From contig CAJTGF010000040.1 of the NCBI GenBank assembly GCA_910575585.1, positions 1 through 49,630 of the forward strand: a stretch of DNA of 49,630 nt, given 5' to 3'. Positions 1 to 7,666 of this stretch are shown here, in pieces. The DNA comes from Clostridiaceae bacterium. GTDB taxonomy: Bacteria; Bacillota; Clostridia; Lachnospirales; Lachnospiraceae. The notes under the pieces are model-generated. The model did not search any database. It saw nothing but the letters and a program-made list of their open reading frames with translations, and was not told the origin of the DNA. The number at the start of each line of letters is the position of its first letter. The stretch's first letter is position 1. The position numbers were made by a program, and so were the translations under genes.

Positions 1-54
1 CTGAGACAAGGAATTCCCGATACCCCGCTTTTACAGATGCGTAAGCAGATGTAA
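1..54 (+). CDS. C-terminal end of an unidentified gene (partial)
   Basis: The first frame is open from the window edge and ends at TAA (52-54), giving a tail that reads LRQGIPDTPLLQMRKQM. I do not recognise the family from 17 residues. A strong inverted repeat follows immediately, as expected downstream of a gene. It could also be a chance open frame; the true gene lies outside the window. Confidence 0.35.
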   Translation: MRQGIPDTPLLQMRKQM

Positions 55-58
55 AAGG

Positions 59-101
59 CAAGTACTGTGAGCGGCGACGTAGGAGCCGAGCACAGTACTT
101 G
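59..101. repeat. 11-bp perfect inverted repeat
   Basis: CAAGTACTGTG (59-69) is repeated inverted as CACAGTACTTG (91-101), with a shorter nested CGGC/GCCG pair in the loop. A GGCAAG just upstream can alternatively pair with CTTGCC at about 105-110. No T-run follows, so it is not a standard terminator. Confidence 0.5.
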
Positions 102-239
102 AGGGCTTGCCCCGGGGAGGTTCATTATATTTTTAAGAAAATCGAGAGAAAAATGAATTTACGCTGAAAGTGCATTGAAATACATCTGATAAAATAAGAG
201 TAGCTTTAAAAACTGATATTTGATGAAAACCGGGGGTAT

Positions 240-271
240 CCCGTCAAAGAAAAAAACGGTGCTTTGACGGG
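240..271. repeat. 10-bp perfect inverted repeat in leader region
   Basis: CCCGTCAAAG (240-249) and CTTTGACGGG (262-271) form a perfect 10-bp stem with a 12-nt loop. It lies upstream of a further small hairpin (GGCTCT/AGAGCC, 311-327) and the leader ORF at 342. Confidence 0.5.
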
Positions 272-341
272 TACATCAGTACGCCGGTTGACATTCTTTT
301 ACTCCCTTCTGGCTCTGTTTTAGAGCCTGGGGGATTTTATA

Positions 342-473
342 TTGCAAAAAAAATATGCGAATGCTGCTATCCGTGATAGACAGCACATGAGTTCCAATAT
401 AGATGCCTGTGGTGGCTGGTTAAAAAAATCATCAGCCATATACAGGCATTTTTCGTGCTGTATAGTGAACTAA
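342..473 (+). CDS. Possible 43-residue leader peptide
   Basis: A TTG-initiated frame (342) preceded by GGGGGA at a plausible ribosome-site distance runs 43 codons to TAA at 471-473. It is overlapped by a strong terminator (403-454) and by two other pairings: GCTG-CTATC with GATAG-A-CAGC (363-383), and CAGCAC (381-386) with GTGCTG (455-460). The mutually exclusive structures are what one sees in translation-coupled attenuators. The peptide matches no family I know. It may simply be a non-coding structured leader. Confidence 0.3.
   Translation: MQKKYANAAIRDRQHMSSNIDACGGWLKKSSAIYRHFSCCIVN
403..454 (+). terminator. Rho-independent terminator / attenuator
   Basis: ATGCCTGT (403-410) pairs with ACAGGCAT (442-449) and the inner TGGCTG (413-418) with CAGCCA (433-438). 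A run of five T follows at 449-453. It lies inside the possible leader ORF and upstream of the sigma-factor gene at 630. Confidence 0.65.
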
Positions 474-601
474 TAGAGCAGGATAAGCAGGAACAAATAT
501 TAGAATCACAAAAAAGCAAATTTATTTGTCAATGTTTATGCTGTTTTGTAGAGCGAAGAGTTAGATGCCGTTCACCTCCGAAATTTCAGAATTCAATCAA
601 A

Positions 602-615
602 AAATTCTAGAATTT
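602..615. promoter_or_regulatory. Perfect 14-bp palindrome before the Orf7-like gene
   Basis: AAATTCTAGAATTT is a perfect palindrome ending just upstream of the AAGGAGG ribosome site of the gene at 630. It could be an operator for autoregulation, or chance in AT-rich DNA. Confidence 0.25.
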
Positions 616-629
616 AAGGAGGAAAAGCC

Positions 630-1043
630 ATGTGGCAGAAGAACAACGGAAAAAGCGAAACAGAGATTATTCAGAATCAGTTTACGGCATATCTGGCAAC
701 TGCAGTGTTACGCCGTAGAAATGATTATATACAGCAGATAGACAGACGACAGCAGATAGAAAGTCTGACCGAAAATTTTCTATTTATGCCGGAATGCAGC
801 ATAGAGCAGGACCTGCTTCTTGGGTTACCCGTTCTCATGCAGATAGAAGACAGTACACTTCTCCAGGCACTGAAGGAACTTAGTGAACGGGAGCGTTACA
901 TATTTCTTGAAAGGGCATTAGACGGTAAAAGCTTTGAAATGCTTGCGGAGGAAATGGGGCTGACTTATAAAGGCGTAGCAGCTGTTTACTATCGTGCAAT
1001 ACAGAAGATTAAAAAGAAGACAGAGGTGAAAAATGAATTTTAA
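630..1043 (+). CDS. Sigma-70 region 4-like regulator (Tn916 Orf7-like)
   Basis: A 137-residue protein that resembles the small sigma-like Orf7 regulators of Tn916/Tn1549-type conjugative transposons. The C-terminal half carries a region-4-type helix-turn-helix: 'LKELSERERYIFLERALDG' followed by 'SFEMLAEEMGLTYKGVAAV', then a basic tail. An ideal ribosome site (AAGGAGGAAAAGCC) precedes the ATG. The end overlaps the start of the next gene by 11 nt, indicating translational coupling. In Tn916 the equivalent genes stimulate transcription of xis, int and transfer genes; here no xis or int follows, so the target is unknown. Confidence 0.8.
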   Translation: MWQKNNGKSETEIIQNQFTAYLATAVLRRRNDYIQQIDRRQQIESLTENFLFMPECSIEQDLLLGLPVLMQIEDSTLLQALKELSERERYIFLERALDGKSFEMLAEEMGLTYKGVAAVYYRAIQKIKKKTEVKNEF

Positions 1044-1215
1044 GGAGATGCTTTTACAGGCAAAGGCCGGTAGGGAGTCGGCAGTTACAGATTTATTGGA
1101 GATGTATAAACCGCTTCTGGTCAAATATGCAATCATCAACGGCAGGTTTGATGAAGATTTGTATCAGGAGTTATGTATTATTTTACTAAAATGTATTGCC
1201 CAATTCAGGATGTAA
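1033..1215 (+). CDS. Tn916 Orf8-like helix-turn-helix protein
   Basis: A 60-residue protein of the small Orf8-like family found beside Orf7-like sigma factors in conjugative transposons. The typical features are an N-terminal 'MNFKEMLLQAKAGRESA', a central 'LLEMYKPLLVKYAIING' and the closing 'FDEDLYQELCIILLKCI'. It looks like the region-2 half of a sigma factor and may work with the Orf7-like partner as a split sigma factor (inference). It overlaps the upstream gene by 11 nt. Length is close to normal for the family, so I treat it as intact. Confidence 0.75.
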   Translation: MNFKEMLLQAKAGRESAVTDLLEMYKPLLVKYAIINGRFDEDLYQELCIILLKCIAQFRM

Positions 1216-1260
1216 CATATAGGGTCTGATTGTTGCATTTTCATTATGCAGCATAAAGGG

Positions 1261-1292
1261 AAAAGCGCCGGAGTATACTGCCCGGCGCTTTT
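1261..1292. terminator. Bidirectional terminator between convergent genes
   Basis: AAAAGCGCCGG (1261-1271) and CCGGCGCTTTT (1282-1292) form an 11-bp stem with a 10-nt loop and T or A runs on both sides. It separates the plus-strand regulators from the minus-strand block. Confidence 0.85.
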
Positions 1293-1315
1293 CTGGAATC
1301 TGTTTCACTTACAGG

Positions 1316-1645
1316 TCAATTTACAAATGTATTTGGTTCAGAAAAAAGTTTCTGCAGTTTCCCGGCCAGATCCATGCGCGATGTACAACGAATATACCGG
1401 GCAGGGCCATAATTATTCATTTGTTCATCCATATTTCTAAAGCTGATACGAAAATCACTGCCGCCGTCATGGGTGATCCAAAAACGTCTGCCAGTGGCAG
1501 GGTCAACCGCAATGATCCAAAGGCTATGCAGCCTGTCTATATAAGTAAGGCGGGCAAGGCGCCAGCAGCTGCGGTCATCATAGCGGAAGTTGGGAACTTC
1601 CGCTGTTCGTTTTTTCAATACGGAATAAAGTGCTTTGTATTTCAT
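1316..1645 (-). CDS. Hypothetical protein, 109 aa
   Basis: I do not recognise this family. It is soluble, has no signal peptide, and is rich in aromatic and basic residues, with a motif 'DPATGRRFWITHDGG' in the middle. The start ATG overlaps the stop of the upstream DUF4313 gene as ATGA, and GAGAGG lies at the right distance. It is the last gene of the minus-strand accessory block, directly followed by the terminator at 1261-1292. Confidence 0.65.
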   Translation of the reverse strand: MKYKALYSVLKKRTAEVPNFRYDDRSCWRLARLTYIDRLHSLWIIAVDPATGRRFWITHDGGSDFRISFRNMDEQMNNYGPARYIRCTSRMDLAGKLQKLFSEPNTFVN

Positions 1646-2016
1646 GTGCCATACCTCTCTTTCCAGTCATGCAGATATGCAGAATACCCTTCCGGGTCGA
1701 TTTCCTGCAAGATTTTCGGCCGGAACCGGTATTCCGGGTACTGGCAAAATCCGCTCCGTGCATATGTACCGGTGGGAATTGCCAGCCCATGCCGTATAAT
1801 CCATGCAAGGATTTCTTCGCCATTATTATTCGTATCAATAAAGGCGCAGTTCTGTGGACGGACGGATTCCAGATTGACCGTCAGAACATTCCACGGCTCC
1901 GGCTCCCCATTTTCCCAGGAAGTCATTGTGACAGCAAGATTTCCTTCCATATATGAGGTGACATTCAGTTGAATCTTATAGGTGGTTCCATGTTTCTCCA
2001 GATCAAAAGTTTTCAT
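1642..2016 (-). CDS. DUF4313 family protein
   Basis: About 124 residues. It carries the features I associate with DUF4313: a YKIQLNVTSYMEGNLAVTM-like strand near the N-terminus, 'LTVNLE', 'NCAFIDTNNN' and the closing 'TGTYARSGFCQYPEYRF'. Function is unknown; members are common in Lachnospiraceae mobile elements. I chose the second ATG (2016) rather than the one at 2040 because AAAGGAG sits 6-8 nt before it. It lies directly downstream of the gene ending at 2042 and is translationally coupled to the 109-aa gene that follows. Confidence 0.7.
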   Translation of the reverse strand: MKTFDLEKHGTTYKIQLNVTSYMEGNLAVTMTSWENGEPEPWNVLTVNLESVRPQNCAFIDTNNNGEEILAWIIRHGLAIPTGTYARSGFCQYPEYRFRPKILQEIDPEGYSAYLHDWKERYGT

Positions 2017-2041
2017 ATGGTCTCCTTTCTGTGTGTTCATT

Positions 2042-2575
2042 TTATGCTGCTGCTTTTGGCTTGTCCTGAGCCGGAAGGAGGATTACCCCTTTTTCCACCT
2101 CTGCAGGCGTCCATGCGTTGTTTTTCCACATACAGCCGCTTGCCTCATTGTAAAACTTGGGCGCTTTGGGCGGATTCCCAAAACATTCCTCATCCAGATA
2201 CAGGCAGATGTGCCTGTCATAAAAGGGGATAAGCGCCTGGCGGATCTGCTCTTTCAGCGTCAGCGCAAGCTGGTCGATTTCCGCAATATCCTGGCGCTTA
2301 AAAGCGGCAGCAGAAATCTGTTTCAGAATGCCGGACTGGTCAATAGTTGACTGGATCAGCGGCTGTGCTTCATTCATAAAGTCTGCACGGATACGGATAT
2401 TTTCTAATGTGATCTGTTTTACATAAGCCGTAGCCGTAGAACTGATATTGTGCCGTAACTCGTCAAAGGGCTTCTTGTATCTGGTTTTCAACACCTCCAG
2501 GGATGCCACGGCAAGGTTTCTCTTCAAAAGGTCAAGATATTCTTCCAGAACTTTTCGTAATTCAGTGTTTTCCAT
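2042..2575 (-). CDS. Hypothetical helical protein, 177 aa
   Basis: The start is placed at 2575 (MENTELRKVLEEYLDLLKRN) because GGAGGAATCTT precedes it; a longer open frame exists but has no ribosome site. The first 140 residues look almost wholly helical and probably coiled ('LKRNLAVASLEVLKTRYKKP', 'QLALTLKEQIRQALIPF'). The C-terminal part has 'CLYLDEECFGNPPKAPKFYN' and an Ala-rich end. I do not recognise the family. It belongs to the run of small genes following the methyltransferase-helicase. Confidence 0.65.
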   Translation of the reverse strand: MENTELRKVLEEYLDLLKRNLAVASLEVLKTRYKKPFDELRHNISSTATAYVKQITLENIRIRADFMNEAQPLIQSTIDQSGILKQISAAAFKRQDIAEIDQLALTLKEQIRQALIPFYDRHICLYLDEECFGNPPKAPKFYNEASGCMWKNNAWTPAEVEKGVILLPAQDKPKAAA

Positions 2576-2609
2576 AAGATTCCTCCAATCGTTTGAAATA
2601 AAGTCTCCC

Positions 2610-3158
2610 TTAAAAATCATCTTCCCAGGGCGGCAGGGCGCCTTTTGCAGGATATGGGGAACTGCTGTCTGCCACGGAGAGTTCCGGCTGTTCTGCTTTC
2701 GTTTCTTCTGCTTTTTTCTCCGCAGCATTTTGCTGTCTGCGGACGGTAAGTGTCAGGGCGTCTTCCCCCACATCATCAGAACGCTGTTTTTTTGCCTGCT
2801 TTTTACGGCATTTTTCCACAGCGGCAGCGTAATCATAGCCGATGGCCGTCTGGTATTTTTCCGCAATCTCTCTCAGTTTTCCGGCCTGGTATTCATAGGT
2901 GGCCTTGTGAAAACCTGTCAGGTTCCACTGTTCACATACAAGATCCAGCATACGGGTGTAATCCATAAGTGCGTTAATGGTTTTCAGGATGTCACCGTAG
3001 CAGGTTTTCAGTTCATGGGCACCAACCACATCTGCGTAAGTGAGTGCAAGCTCCTGCTTCAGATATTCGTCCATCTCCATCGGGTGCGCCAGTACTTGCT
3101 CATAAATCTCTCTGGGGAGTTCCGGCATATTTGTGGATGCGGTGTTCTCATTGTTCAT
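2610..3158 (-). CDS. Hypothetical protein with SSB-like acidic C-terminal tip
   Basis: A 182-residue protein starting at 3158 (MNNENTASTNMPELPREIYE), preceded by CAGGAGGTGCGCCGG and overlapping the upstream gene by 11 nt. Residues about 20-110 look helical. A Lys/Gln-rich stretch ('KCRKKQAKKQRSDD') and a Glu/Ala/Ser-rich disordered segment follow, and the last residues are 'LPPWEDDF'. That end resembles the acidic-aromatic tip of SSB proteins (DDIPF type) that recruits partner proteins. Family not recognised; a role in DNA metabolism is only inferred from the tail. Confidence 0.6.
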   Translation of the reverse strand: MNNENTASTNMPELPREIYEQVLAHPMEMDEYLKQELALTYADVVGAHELKTCYGDILKTINALMDYTRMLDLVCEQWNLTGFHKATYEYQAGKLREIAEKYQTAIGYDYAAAVEKCRKKQAKKQRSDDVGEDALTLTVRRQQNAAEKKAEETKAEQPELSVADSSSPYPAKGALPPWEDDF

Positions 3159-3573
3159 CCGGCGCACCTCCTGCCTGTGGCGGCATTGCAAGCCCGCTGA
3201 CAATCATCTGAACAGCGGTGCGGTATCCGCAGCAATAGGACTGTTCTGCTATGGCGCTGTTTCTCTCGGAAACTGCCGTCTGGTACTGTTCAAAAAGCTT
3301 TTTGGACTGGCCCAGGGCTGGAAGCAGGGCTTTTTCTGCTTCCTTTATGTTCTGATCCAGTCTGGAGGGAACTGTAACGCATCCATAGATGTCCGGTTCA
3401 TAGTTCCCGTAAAAAAGATTATGTAAAAAATCAGGTGTTCCTATATCTGCCAGCTGTATAGCCGCAGGTGAAGGCTTTGACAGGGCAGCGGCGATTTCCC
3501 GGAGAGCGCCTATGAGTTCCGGCAATTGATGATTAAAGAATATACTGCCCATTTTAGATTCATGAAAATTCAT
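3148..3573 (-). CDS. Hypothetical protein, 141 aa
   Basis: A small protein with no signal or membrane segment. The visible pattern is an N-terminal helical part ('LIGALREIAAALSKPSP'), a middle 'FLHNLFYGNYEPDIYG', and a C-terminal helix ending 'CCGYRTAVQMIVSGLAMP'. It is loosely like small DUF6809-type proteins, but I am not sure of this. GGAGG precedes the ATG at 3573. It overlaps the next gene (start 3158) by 11 nt, so the two are probably made together. Confidence 0.6.
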   Translation of the reverse strand: MNFHESKMGSIFFNHQLPELIGALREIAAALSKPSPAAIQLADIGTPDFLHNLFYGNYEPDIYGCVTVPSRLDQNIKEAEKALLPALGQSKKLFEQYQTAVSERNSAIAEQSYCCGYRTAVQMIVSGLAMPPQAGGAPDEQ

Positions 3574-3637
3574 TTGTGATCCTCCTTTCGTTGTTCGCCC
3601 CTGTTTTCAGGGTATCGTAATACGTTCCTGTGGTGTT

Positions 3638-6600
3638 TCATGCAATTCGCTGTTCGCCCCAACGGATGCGAAGCGCCCCATTTTCATCCCGTTCCTGACG
3701 CATCAGGAGGGAGAGCAGGTCATAGTCCACACTGAACCGGTCATAAATTTCATCCAGGTCCACGTCCTGTCCCTTCATAAACAGGTTCAGCTTCTCCTTT
3801 GCCAGTACCATCTGCATCAGGTTGGACTCAATGCTTCCGGCATAGGTAAGGAAATAGATGTCTTTGTGTTCCGTTGAGGTATACCGGATGAACCGGAAAT
3901 AAAACTGGCTCATGCCGGAGTTGTTGTAATGCAGTTCCGGTATGATGACCTTGTTGACATAATCAAAATTGACACTGGAGGGAAGGCTCTGCTGGGTGCA
4001 GAGAAGTATCCCGTTCCCGCTGTCCTGCAGGGTCTGGCGAAGCGCCCGCCTTTTGGCAAAGCTGGTATTCGCGCCGGTTACCACAAACAGGGGGCGGTCC
4101 GGCAGGTATTCCCGCAGGGCTTTTTCATAAGATTCCAACACGGCAACATGCCGTACTCCGATGGCAATGATTTCATTTTCCCATTCCGCAGCCATTTCAA
4201 CTGTGGCCATGACCTTGACCGGGGTATCCCCTGTATATTCCTGTACCGTGTCAGGGGCGGCGCCGATGCGCAGGAGAAGAATAATCTGCTGGACCAGGCG
4301 CATCATGGAATCCTTTCTGGAATTGCCTGTGGAAGAAAAATAATTATTCCGCATTTCATAAAATTCATGGATTGCTTTCTGGTAGACTTCCTTCTCTTCC
4401 GGTGGGAACTGGAGCAGCACCTGATGGATCTGTTTGATATCCTTACAGGACACCTCTTCAAAGGTTCTTGTAATAACGGTCTTTCCTAAAATATCGCTGA
4501 GAATATCCGCATTGTAGATATCCTGGGTGCGCTTCTCCATGCCGAATACGGTTACCTTTTCCGGAAGATGGGAGGCGGCAAACAGGGAATACCCTTTCTT
4601 ATAGGCAGGGATTGGCTGGCCGAAATAAGGATTGGTGTCATAATCCGGCTCGGAATCCATCTCGCTGTCCTTGTTGTGGTGATAAATATACTGGTTCCAG
4701 GAAATCATGTTGATGGAGTTGTTGTAAAGCAGCTCCAGCTGTGGGGCAAACTCCGAAATGTTGTTCCTGGTGCTGGTGCCTGTGGTGAGCAGCTTCATCC
4801 GGCAGCGGCGGAAACATGAGAGTACCGCCTGGCTCCGGGCGCTGTCGGGGTTGGAAATCTCATCGCTCTCATCCAGTATCAGCTGGATGTTCTGGTGAAG
4901 ACGTTTCATGTGCTTTCGTAAGTGCTTTTTGTAGGCGCTTACTTTGTTCAGTGTGAGCAGGACAAAATCTCCGGGGCGGACACGTTCCAGATCCGCCAGC
5001 CGCCTGACGAATACACAGGGCAGGTCATAATTTGCCAGCACCACATTCCAGTTGTTGCGGATGGAGATGGCAGAGGAGACAACCCATGTGCTGTGTACGT
5101 TCTGCTTTTGCATCCGGTACAGCCCCGTTGCGATGCCGGCCAGGGTCTTTCCGCTTCCTTGTTCCCACTGCAGCAGCGCATAGCGTTTCTGGAGAGTAAG
5201 GTTGATATCGTGCTTCTGGATTTCATTCAGTCGGATCTCTTCCATACGCGAAGAGTCCCACAGAGAAAAATCATCCAGCCACTCGGCGATGGCCGGGTCT
5301 TCATCCATTTCCGCATAGGGCATGTTCTGGGATTCATATTCTGCCCGTTTCCTGCGGAGAAGCCGCTCATAACCGGGATAGGATTCCGGGGTGTTTTCAA
5401 GGACTGCCTGATAGACTGGCACAGGCAGACGTTTACTGTCTTTGATCTTCCGGCGGGCTGCCGCACTGTATCCTTTATAGGCAAACTCTCCTTTGCGCTT
5501 GACGAGGCGGATGGTGTCCGTTTCCACTATGGGATTCTGCTTTTTTAACGCCTGCCGTAGATAGGTGAGCACCTTTTTCTCTGTAAGCTGAACTCTGCAC
5601 CATTGTTCATAGCTCATACCATCCGGTTTACGCTGGGTATAGAAGCGGTGCAGATACTCGCAGCATTTGGCATATAACGGCCTGGTAACAGGATGTATTT
5701 TAATGTGGTATAAAAGTTTCTGCGTCTGGTATCTGAAATCATTGGATGTCTGGCGTGACTTTGCCAGTTCCAGCAGAATTTTTGACTGGTTATTTTCCAG
5801 TGCTGATTTGGCAAATGCCAGTATTTTTGTATGGGTATATTCTGATTCCTCCTGAATATCAAAATTATCCGGCAATGTATGATCGGCATCTGTCCGGTAA
5901 GGATGTGGTTTCCAACCCTGCTCGGCCGTTTTTTTCTGCCAGAACTGCAGCTTTGTGGGGAAACGGCTGACGCCCAGGTAAGAGAATGCATTATCCGGGA
6001 ACAGCACCTGTCCGAGAAAACTGAACTGTTTCTCCATTTCGTGAATCTGTCCTTTGTCGGTAAAAGTATCCGCTAAAAAAGACTGGGGTACAATCAGCGC
6101 AAGGATTCCTAAAGGCTTTAATACTTCTGCCGCTTTCAGGCAGTAATACATCTGAGAAGGCATTTCTGTGCCGTTTTTGGTCCACCACTTCAAATGGAAG
6201 GGCGGATTTCCGACAACATAGTCAAACCGTATTTCCGGCTGGCAGGTGCGGATATCTTTGCATTCAACTGTGGCTTCCGGATAAAGGAACCTTGCTACCT
6301 TTACGGCTTTTATATCCAGTTCACATCCGTAGATGTTAGCCTCTGTTGGGATAAAATTAAAGAAACTTCCCATGCCGCAGGTGAGATCCGCCACAAGATT
6401 GTGCTCAGATAATTTCAGGCAGGATGTTATAAATTCACACAGGCGTGGCGGCGTAAAAAACTGGCCGTTCTCAATCTCTTTTTTGGCTTCACTGTATTCA
6501 TGGTAATTTTCATAGTCCGTCCGTTCCAGTCCGTGAAGCCCGCCATCGCCTGTATAGGCATTATAGATATCTTCCGGACTGATGGAGCAGGCATCACAAC

Positions 6601-6688
6601 GATCATTGTCAATCAGGTACAAAACCTTTTCATTTAATATCTTTCGTTTGTCCTGGGGGATGGTTTCCTCCTGGTACGCATATTTCAT
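3638..6688 (-). CDS. N6-adenine methyltransferase / SNF2-type helicase fusion
   Basis: A 1016-residue protein. The N-terminal third is a class I SAM-dependent DNA methyltransferase: an SAM-binding segment 'LVADLTCGMGSFFNF' near residue 100 and the catalytic 'VVGNPPFHLKWW' (NPPF motif) near 160. The C-terminal part is a superfamily 2 helicase: Walker A 'WEQGSGKTLAG' near 509, motif II 'LILDESDEI' near 607, and motif VI-like 'YFRFIRYTS' near 945. It would methylate adenines and translocate on DNA. The start at 6688 (MKYAYQEE) follows GAGGTGAT; the gene overlaps the stop of the upstream gene only if an earlier ATG is used. Similar fusions occur on conjugative elements and are usually thought to protect incoming DNA or to act in defence. 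No specificity subunit is nearby. Confidence 0.85.
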   Translation of the reverse strand: MKYAYQEETIPQDKRKILNEKVLYLIDNDRCDACSISPEDIYNAYTGDGGLHGLERTDYENYHEYSEAKKEIENGQFFTPPRLCEFITSCLKLSEHNLVADLTCGMGSFFNFIPTEANIYGCELDIKAVKVARFLYPEATVECKDIRTCQPEIRFDYVVGNPPFHLKWWTKNGTEMPSQMYYCLKAAEVLKPLGILALIVPQSFLADTFTDKGQIHEMEKQFSFLGQVLFPDNAFSYLGVSRFPTKLQFWQKKTAEQGWKPHPYRTDADHTLPDNFDIQEESEYTHTKILAFAKSALENNQSKILLELAKSRQTSNDFRYQTQKLLYHIKIHPVTRPLYAKCCEYLHRFYTQRKPDGMSYEQWCRVQLTEKKVLTYLRQALKKQNPIVETDTIRLVKRKGEFAYKGYSAAARRKIKDSKRLPVPVYQAVLENTPESYPGYERLLRRKRAEYESQNMPYAEMDEDPAIAEWLDDFSLWDSSRMEEIRLNEIQKHDINLTLQKRYALLQWEQGSGKTLAGIATGLYRMQKQNVHSTWVVSSAISIRNNWNVVLANYDLPCVFVRRLADLERVRPGDFVLLTLNKVSAYKKHLRKHMKRLHQNIQLILDESDEISNPDSARSQAVLSCFRRCRMKLLTTGTSTRNNISEFAPQLELLYNNSINMISWNQYIYHHNKDSEMDSEPDYDTNPYFGQPIPAYKKGYSLFAASHLPEKVTVFGMEKRTQDIYNADILSDILGKTVITRTFEEVSCKDIKQIHQVLLQFPPEEKEVYQKAIHEFYEMRNNYFSSTGNSRKDSMMRLVQQIILLLRIGAAPDTVQEYTGDTPVKVMATVEMAAEWENEIIAIGVRHVAVLESYEKALREYLPDRPLFVVTGANTSFAKRRALRQTLQDSGNGILLCTQQSLPSSVNFDYVNKVIIPELHYNNSGMSQFYFRFIRYTSTEHKDIYFLTYAGSIESNLMQMVLAKEKLNLFMKGQDVDLDEIYDRFSVDYDLLSLLMRQERDENGALRIRWGEQRIA

Positions 6689-6702
6689 TTGTATCACCTC
6701 GC

Positions 6703-7602
6703 TTAACATATGGTTTTCATGTATTCCTCTATAAACTGGGAGGCATGGGCTTCACTGGTAAACTTTAAATCCACTCTGCCGTTTTTGAACATCCGCAAAG
6801 ACAGGATTTTTTTGCAGTCGGGAAATTCATACGGATTGTCAAGGGAATAATACCTGTTAAGAGCCCTTGATAAACTGGCAGGGATAAGATTAAAAGAATC
6901 TGTTTCAAAATGGGCAATACCTCGTAAGATATCTTTCGTCCGATCAGCCAGTTCCCAAATTTCTCCGCTGTACTGGCTCCGGCAACTACAGGCATAACCA
7001 GTAAGCTGTATGACACTTTTTTTCTGTTCAAATCTGGGCGTTCCATTACTGGTAATCCAAGAGGCCGCGTGACATTTTTCTTTGAGTTCCAGGAGCGCCT
7101 GTTCAGAAAAGGCCCGTCCTCCAGTCTGAAGGAATATCTGTTCAAGAACATCCGCATAACGGAGAGACAATTCATTCAGATCCTGTGTGTACTTTTTAAT
7201 CAGCTCTTTATAATTCTCGACCCATCTGTCTGTTGGCTTTTGGGGAACAAGATTATCTACAATATCATTTGTATTTATGGAAAAATGGTAAGTCCTGCTG
7301 AAATAGGATGCAAGCTGGCATATGAACAGGGGATGCAGGGAATGAATCTGCGTTTGGATGATATCATCAGAAAGTTTCAAGCCGTTATAGGTAACGAGAT
7401 AAGTTTCCGAAGATTCACCTGTTGGTGTCAGCAATTCTCTTTGTTGATCCAGCATATCATTCCAGAAAAATTCCAATTCCTGCAGGGAAGTTCTGGCACC
7501 GTCATAAGCTGCCTGATGTGCTTCACAGAATATACGGTCAGATTTCGATATGCGGGTATCTGCTTTTATTTCAACGGAGTCAAACTTTGTAAGTAAATTC
7601 AT
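6703..7602 (-). CDS. Hypothetical protein, 299 aa
   Basis: Soluble and mostly helical. Features visible are 'KSDRIFCEAHQAAYDGAR' near the N-terminus, a central helical region (residues 120-170), and 'SYACSCRSQYSGEIWELADR'-like text around residues 205-225 with a CSC pair; the exact visible string there is 'GYACSCRSQYSGEIW'. The C-terminus has 'SLRMFKNGRVDLKFTSEAHA', which looks like a small ββα unit. I cannot assign a family. It lies immediately upstream of the methyltransferase-helicase (15 nt gap) and AAGGAGG precedes its ATG, so it may be a partner of that enzyme. Confidence 0.65.
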   Translation of the reverse strand: MNLLTKFDSVEIKADTRISKSDRIFCEAHQAAYDGARTSLQELEFFWNDMLDQQRELLTPTGESSETYLVTYNGLKLSDDIIQTQIHSLHPLFICQLASYFSRTYHFSINTNDIVDNLVPQKPTDRWVENYKELIKKYTQDLNELSLRYADVLEQIFLQTGGRAFSEQALLELKEKCHAASWITSNGTPRFEQKKSVIQLTGYACSCRSQYSGEIWELADRTKDILRGIAHFETDSFNLIPASLSRALNRYYSLDNPYEFPDCKKILSLRMFKNGRVDLKFTSEAHASQFIEEYMKTIC

Positions 7603-7628
7603 AAAAACCTCCTTAAGTTTTCAATAGA

Positions 7629-7660
7629 GGCAGGGCGGCATTTTTTCGAGCCGCCCTGCC
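7629..7660. repeat. 11-bp GC-rich inverted repeat
   Basis: GGCAGGGCGGC (7629-7639) and GCCGCCCTGCC (7650-7660) form a very stable stem between the DUF5688 stop (7667) and the next start (7602). No T-run follows on either strand, so it may set mRNA stability or differential expression rather than terminate. Confidence 0.55.
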
Positions 7661-7666
7661 AAAGTT

